Origin: Dysgonomonas sp. UBA7710
Lineage (GTDB): Bacteria; Bacteroidota; Bacteroidia; Bacteroidales; Dysgonomonadaceae
Length of the DNA stretch: 64,000 nucleotides
Assembly (NCBI RefSeq): GCF_002482385.1
Contig: NZ_DLFW01000045.1
Coordinates: 112,411-176,410, forward strand
Direction: 5' to 3'
Made by a program: the position numbers and the translations under genes. Below the pieces are notes generated by a model, which did not search any database, was not told the origin of the DNA, and saw nothing but the letters and a program-made list of their open reading frames with translations. This document shows positions 61,125 to 64,000 of the stretch, piece by piece (position 1 is the stretch's first letter; the number at the start of each line of letters is the position of its first letter).

Positions 61125-61295
61125 TTCATACTTGTTTTTATTTTCATACTCATTTTTATAAGTAAGATGCATCTCTATAAATTATGACGAACAGGGCGAA
61201 AAAATATTTTAAATTATTTCTTTTTTTCATTATAGGAACGAATATTTATTGGCTTCGCTAGTTTTACCTCACGTTCGCTTCGGCGATTGAAAATT

Positions 61296-61857
61296 CAAAA
61301 AGGTAACAGATATATCAGTTAACAGTTAACAGTATCGTGGTTTGTCATGCTGAGCAGAGCGAAGCATCTCGCCAGTGAACAGTGAATAGTCATCAGGCAT
61401 CACTCGTATCTTGTATCTTGTCTACTCATATCTCAAAAAAGGTAACAAAAGTAACACCTATTTCAGTCATCAGTTAACAGTCATCAGTCAACAGTTATCA
61501 GTGAAAAGAAAGTGAAAAACGAAAAACGAAAAGTCGAAGAATATTTTTCACTTATCACTTTTAATTTTTCACTTTCAAACAACTCGTAAGATGTAAAACT
61601 TTGCGCCTTTGTGTCTTTGCGTGAAACAAAACAAAACGACAGCCAACTTGTATCTCGTACCTCGTCTACTCGTACCTCTTTACTTACTACTTAAAACTCA
61701 TTACTTGTTAAAAGGTAACAAAGGTAACACTTGTTTACTTATTACTTTTTACCATCATTGTAAGTCCCCCTTGGGGGATTTAGGGGGCCATTTCAATACA
61801 TCAAAGAGCTATCAGCCAACAGCTAAAGGCTATCGGCTCTTATTCTATAGATAAATT
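61296..61857. repeat. Composite array of degenerate 7-8 bp repeats (right array)
   Basis: The gene-free stretch between the ferredoxin unit and the surface protein. Order: AAAGGTAACAGATATATCAG, TTAACAGTTAACAG, a GTCATGCTGAGC element (61344-61370), GTGAACAGTGAATAGTCATC, TTGTATCTTGTCTACTC, GGTAACAAAAGTAACACC, CATCAGTTAACAGTCATC, GTGAAAAAC/GAAAAAC heptamers, TTTGCG octamers (61600-61625), ACTTGTATCTCGTACC, GGTAACAAAGGTAACAC, a CCCCCTTGGGGG palindrome (about 61770) and AGCTAAAGGCTATCGGCT ending TATAGATAAA. Many parts match 4793-5268. Confidence 0.8.
61344..61370. repeat. Single arm of the GTCATGCTGAGC interspersed repeat
   Basis: GTCATGCTGAGCAGAGCGAA followed by GCATCTC, close to the inner arm of the MITE-like element at 26723-26749. 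Confidence 0.65.
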
Positions 61858-61959
61858 ATTTTCCAAAGATTGAACAATCACGTTTAATCTTTGATTTTTT
61901 CAGAAAGAAAAATCTGCAGACCTGCGCCGGCCGGGGTATTTGATTGATATTGCAGATAA

Positions 61960-61979
61960 GGGACGTTTCTCAACGTCCC
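61960..61979. terminator. Perfect 8-bp hairpin downstream of the surface-protein gene
   Basis: GGGACGTT, loop TCTC, AACGTCCC. T-rich sequence follows on the plus strand only. It lies 95 bp beyond the stop codon of the minus-strand surface protein, so its orientation does not fit well; low certainty as a terminator. Confidence 0.4.
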
Positions 61980-62074
61980 ACGTTTGTTTTGGAGTATATA
62001 TAAAGGGATTTAAACAAAGCTATTTTATTTCCATATTAGCTTATATTCATTATATCTGTATTATCTCAACGGTG

Positions 62075-63652
62075 CTATTGCGCTGTTACCTGACTAAATT
62101 TAATATAGCATTTTATCAATGTCGGATGTACCGCTGTCGCCGGGGTAGTTGTATCCAGCGCCACCATAATGGTAGCCTCATAACATACTTTATTATTTGG
62201 TCCTATCGGAATCCATGTATAACGTCTGTATTCAGGCCCATTATTTTCACCATCGTAAATACCCACTTGTCCCCAATAGGCTCCATTGCTGGTGTTGCTT
62301 CCCGTGGCATTAGTCCAACTATTGCCGCTATCCTGGTCGCCACCCCATCTCTGAGATGGTATAGTTAAAACCCCCATAGTGCTAAGAGAGCCGCCATAGT
62401 CTGTATTGAAGTTCCATATCACAGGTACGGCGGAGCTCTGATTATTTCTCACTTGTACATTAAGATACTGGTTGCCGGATCTCACGGAGGTTTGAGTGAC
62501 AGGCACTTCGGCCCTTATCGAAAACTTGCCGTCGGGTGAGTTACATTGCAAGGCATAATATCGTGTGCCCGTGTCATTACCCGTATTATCCGTAACAAGC
62601 ATAAAATTGCCCATCACTGCGGTTTCTTCTATCGAGGCGGTCAGCGTGTTACCTACGGTTACCTGATTGCAGCCGGAGATGTCGGTATTAGCATTCAGAA
62701 AAGGTGTAAGATCGAAGGTAATACCGTTAGGCGCCTGCTGGTCTAGCGTAGGTGTGCCTGATAGCGAGAAGTTAAGCACACCGTTGCCTACCGACAACAT
62801 GCTGCCTGCGATGGTAGCGGTTACACCCGGGTTGCCGGTGGAAACGAGCGTGGCACCGTTAAAGCTACCGCCGTTACCGCCCGTATATGGTATTTGTAAC
62901 ACGGTACCTGCTATAATGCTCGTTCCGTCAATGATCTGCTGGGCAGGACTCATTTGGGCTCCTGCGCAATTCAAAACAGCTCTTGCAGATTCCGAAGAAG
63001 CATTGGCGAATAGTCTCCATTGTGAACCGTCCCAGAACATGTAGCCTACAGTGGTAAAACTTGCGCTGGCTCCTGTATTATATACCAGTAAGCCGGTAGT
63101 AGGATTGGGTATAGTTACATTGTCGGTAGGGCTTGTTAACGCTATTTTCGGAAGCAATACTCCTTTATTCGTTGAAACTACATTTAAAGCTGCTGTAGGA
63201 TCAGCAGCCCCGCTTATTCCGACAGATACACTTCCCATCTGGTAAATATTATCGGTATTTGATGTGGCTGCATTCGAGGTTCCGGAAATATTCCATGGGG
63301 AAGCGCCGCCGCCACCGACAGCCGTCCATTGCGTACCGTTCCAGATATGCAGACCTGCAGGAGTTCCGGTATTGTAGACCACAAGGCCTATGTGTTTCTG
63401 CCTGTCCCAACTGTCTGTAGCTCCTATCGAAGCTGCAAAATCGTTATCTGTGGTTGGGCTAAAATTGGTGATGAGTACCCGAGGAAAATTAATTCCTCCA
63501 TTGGCATTAACGGTATTGTCATTGTTTTTGACGTCGAGTATCGCCCCGTTGTTCGGTGCGGTACCTGATCCGATAGTTACCTGCGCCTGCATGAAGGAAT
63601 GTACTCCCATCACAAGCATCATGATTGCGAATAATTTTTTTAATTTCAGCAT
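62075..63652 (-). CDS. Large secreted surface protein, unknown function
   Basis: A 525-residue protein with a signal peptide (residues 1-24, ending SFMQA). The mature part is rich in Thr, Ser, Asn and Gly with few charged residues. It has repeating blocks of the type GAILDVKNN..NGGINFPRVLI and KGVLLPKIAL..TTGLLVYNTGASASFTTVGYMFWDGSQW, as found in Bacteroidetes adhesin-like proteins, then a beta-rich C-terminal part ending CYIKFSQV. The start at MLKLKKLF is chosen because it begins the signal peptide; an upstream ATG (63802) gives an improbable 50-residue extension. A (GA)n tract lies 235 bp upstream. Phase-variable surface expression is a possibility. Confidence 0.75.
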   Translation of the reverse strand: MLKLKKLFAIMMLVMGVHSFMQAQVTIGSGTAPNNGAILDVKNNDNTVNANGGINFPRVLITNFSPTTDNDFAASIGATDSWDRQKHIGLVVYNTGTPAGLHIWNGTQWTAVGGGGASPWNISGTSNAATSNTDNIYQMGSVSVGISGAADPTAALNVVSTNKGVLLPKIALTSPTDNVTIPNPTTGLLVYNTGASASFTTVGYMFWDGSQWRLFANASSESARAVLNCAGAQMSPAQQIIDGTSIIAGTVLQIPYTGGNGGSFNGATLVSTGNPGVTATIAGSMLSVGNGVLNFSLSGTPTLDQQAPNGITFDLTPFLNANTDISGCNQVTVGNTLTASIEETAVMGNFMLVTDNTGNDTGTRYYALQCNSPDGKFSIRAEVPVTQTSVRSGNQYLNVQVRNNQSSAVPVIWNFNTDYGGSLSTMGVLTIPSQRWGGDQDSGNSWTNATGSNTSNGAYWGQVGIYDGENNGPEYRRYTWIPIGPNNKVCYEATIMVALDTTTPATAVHPTLIKCYIKFSQVTAQ

Positions 63653-63886
63653 AGTTTTTTTGTTTTTATTCAGGTTGGAAAAATGTAATTTCAAACGAAA
63701 TACCATATCTGGACAGGGTATGGCACAAGTGTTTAAATATTTTTGCAGGGAGGCAAAAATATCCGGTTGTTGTAAATGTGAAAGGAATAAATAGATTGTC
63801 ACGCACTCATATACACATGCGCGATATATTCTTGTGAAAAATTTATTATATAGAATTTTATAAAAAAGAAGCTTACGGCAGGTTAG

Positions 63887-63950
<64 letters not shown>

Positions 63951-64000
63951 ATAAAATAGAACTAACTTCCAAATATCCAGAGGGAAAATTAGAGCAGGCA

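Noticed and set aside
61609..61854. An 81-codon ORF in the right array
   Set aside because: It consists of translated repeat words and ends in the same block as the left array; not a gene.
62075..62368. Plus-strand ORFs opposite the surface-protein gene
   Set aside because: They lie antisense to a long secreted protein with clear signal peptide and repeats, and have no features of their own.

Overview
The window looks like chromosomal DNA of a member of the Bacteroidota, most likely order Bacteroidales and perhaps close to Dysgonomonas (the genus is inference). The evidence is a SusC/SusD pair, a hybrid two-component system, an archaeal-type prolyl-tRNA synthetase, Bacteroidetes promoter boxes of the form TAnnTTTG (before tRNA-Pro, proS, queC, rnpB, a YihY gene and a LacI-family operon), and weak Shine-Dalgarno signals.

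Layout. 1-2.5 kb: a Tsx-like outer-membrane protein with an AzgA-type purine permease, then tRNA-Pro. 2.8-4.7 kb: a GH29 fucosidase lipoprotein. 5.4-9.3 kb: proS, two tandem secreted paralogues that share an ECF-type promoter, and a patatin-like lipase. 9.5-14.8 kb: a xylose operon (Nudix-family regulator, xylB, xylA, xylE). 14.9-26.4 kb: one long minus-strand hexuronate operon led by its own LacI-type repressor (lacI, SDR oxidoreductase, uxuA, uxaC, kduI, DUF4861 lipoprotein, kdgK, kduD, a four-helix-bundle gene, kdgA, exuT). 27-48.5 kb: a polysaccharide utilisation locus with tandem GH43, hybrid two-component sensor, GH2, GH105, DUF2264, SusC, SusD, a GH43-GH16 fusion and a BNR propeller protein. 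48.7-52.8 kb: queC, queF, a MATE exporter and a YihY protein. 53-57 kb: an orphan terminase-small-subunit-like gene, rnpB, and a two-component pair. 57.3-61.1 kb: two ECF sigma operons. 62-63.7 kb: a large secreted surface protein.

How it works together. The enzyme set of the polysaccharide locus (GH43_24-like exo-beta-1,3-galactanase fused to GH16, GH105, DUF2264/GH154-like, BNR_4, GH2, GH43, with GH29 nearby) fits a type II arabinogalactan or a similar acidic plant heteroglycan. The uronic acids released would feed the adjacent hexuronate operon, and xylose the operon before it.

The most unusual feature is non-coding. Many intergenic gaps are filled with degenerate short tandem repeats of 7-8 bp, drawn from a small set of 'words'. 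Two large composite arrays about 56 kb apart keep the same word order, and one word has entered a coding sequence as an in-frame 21-bp repeat. Two (GA)n tracts each lie about 230 bp upstream of a surface-protein gene. No transposase, integrase or CRISPR array was seen.
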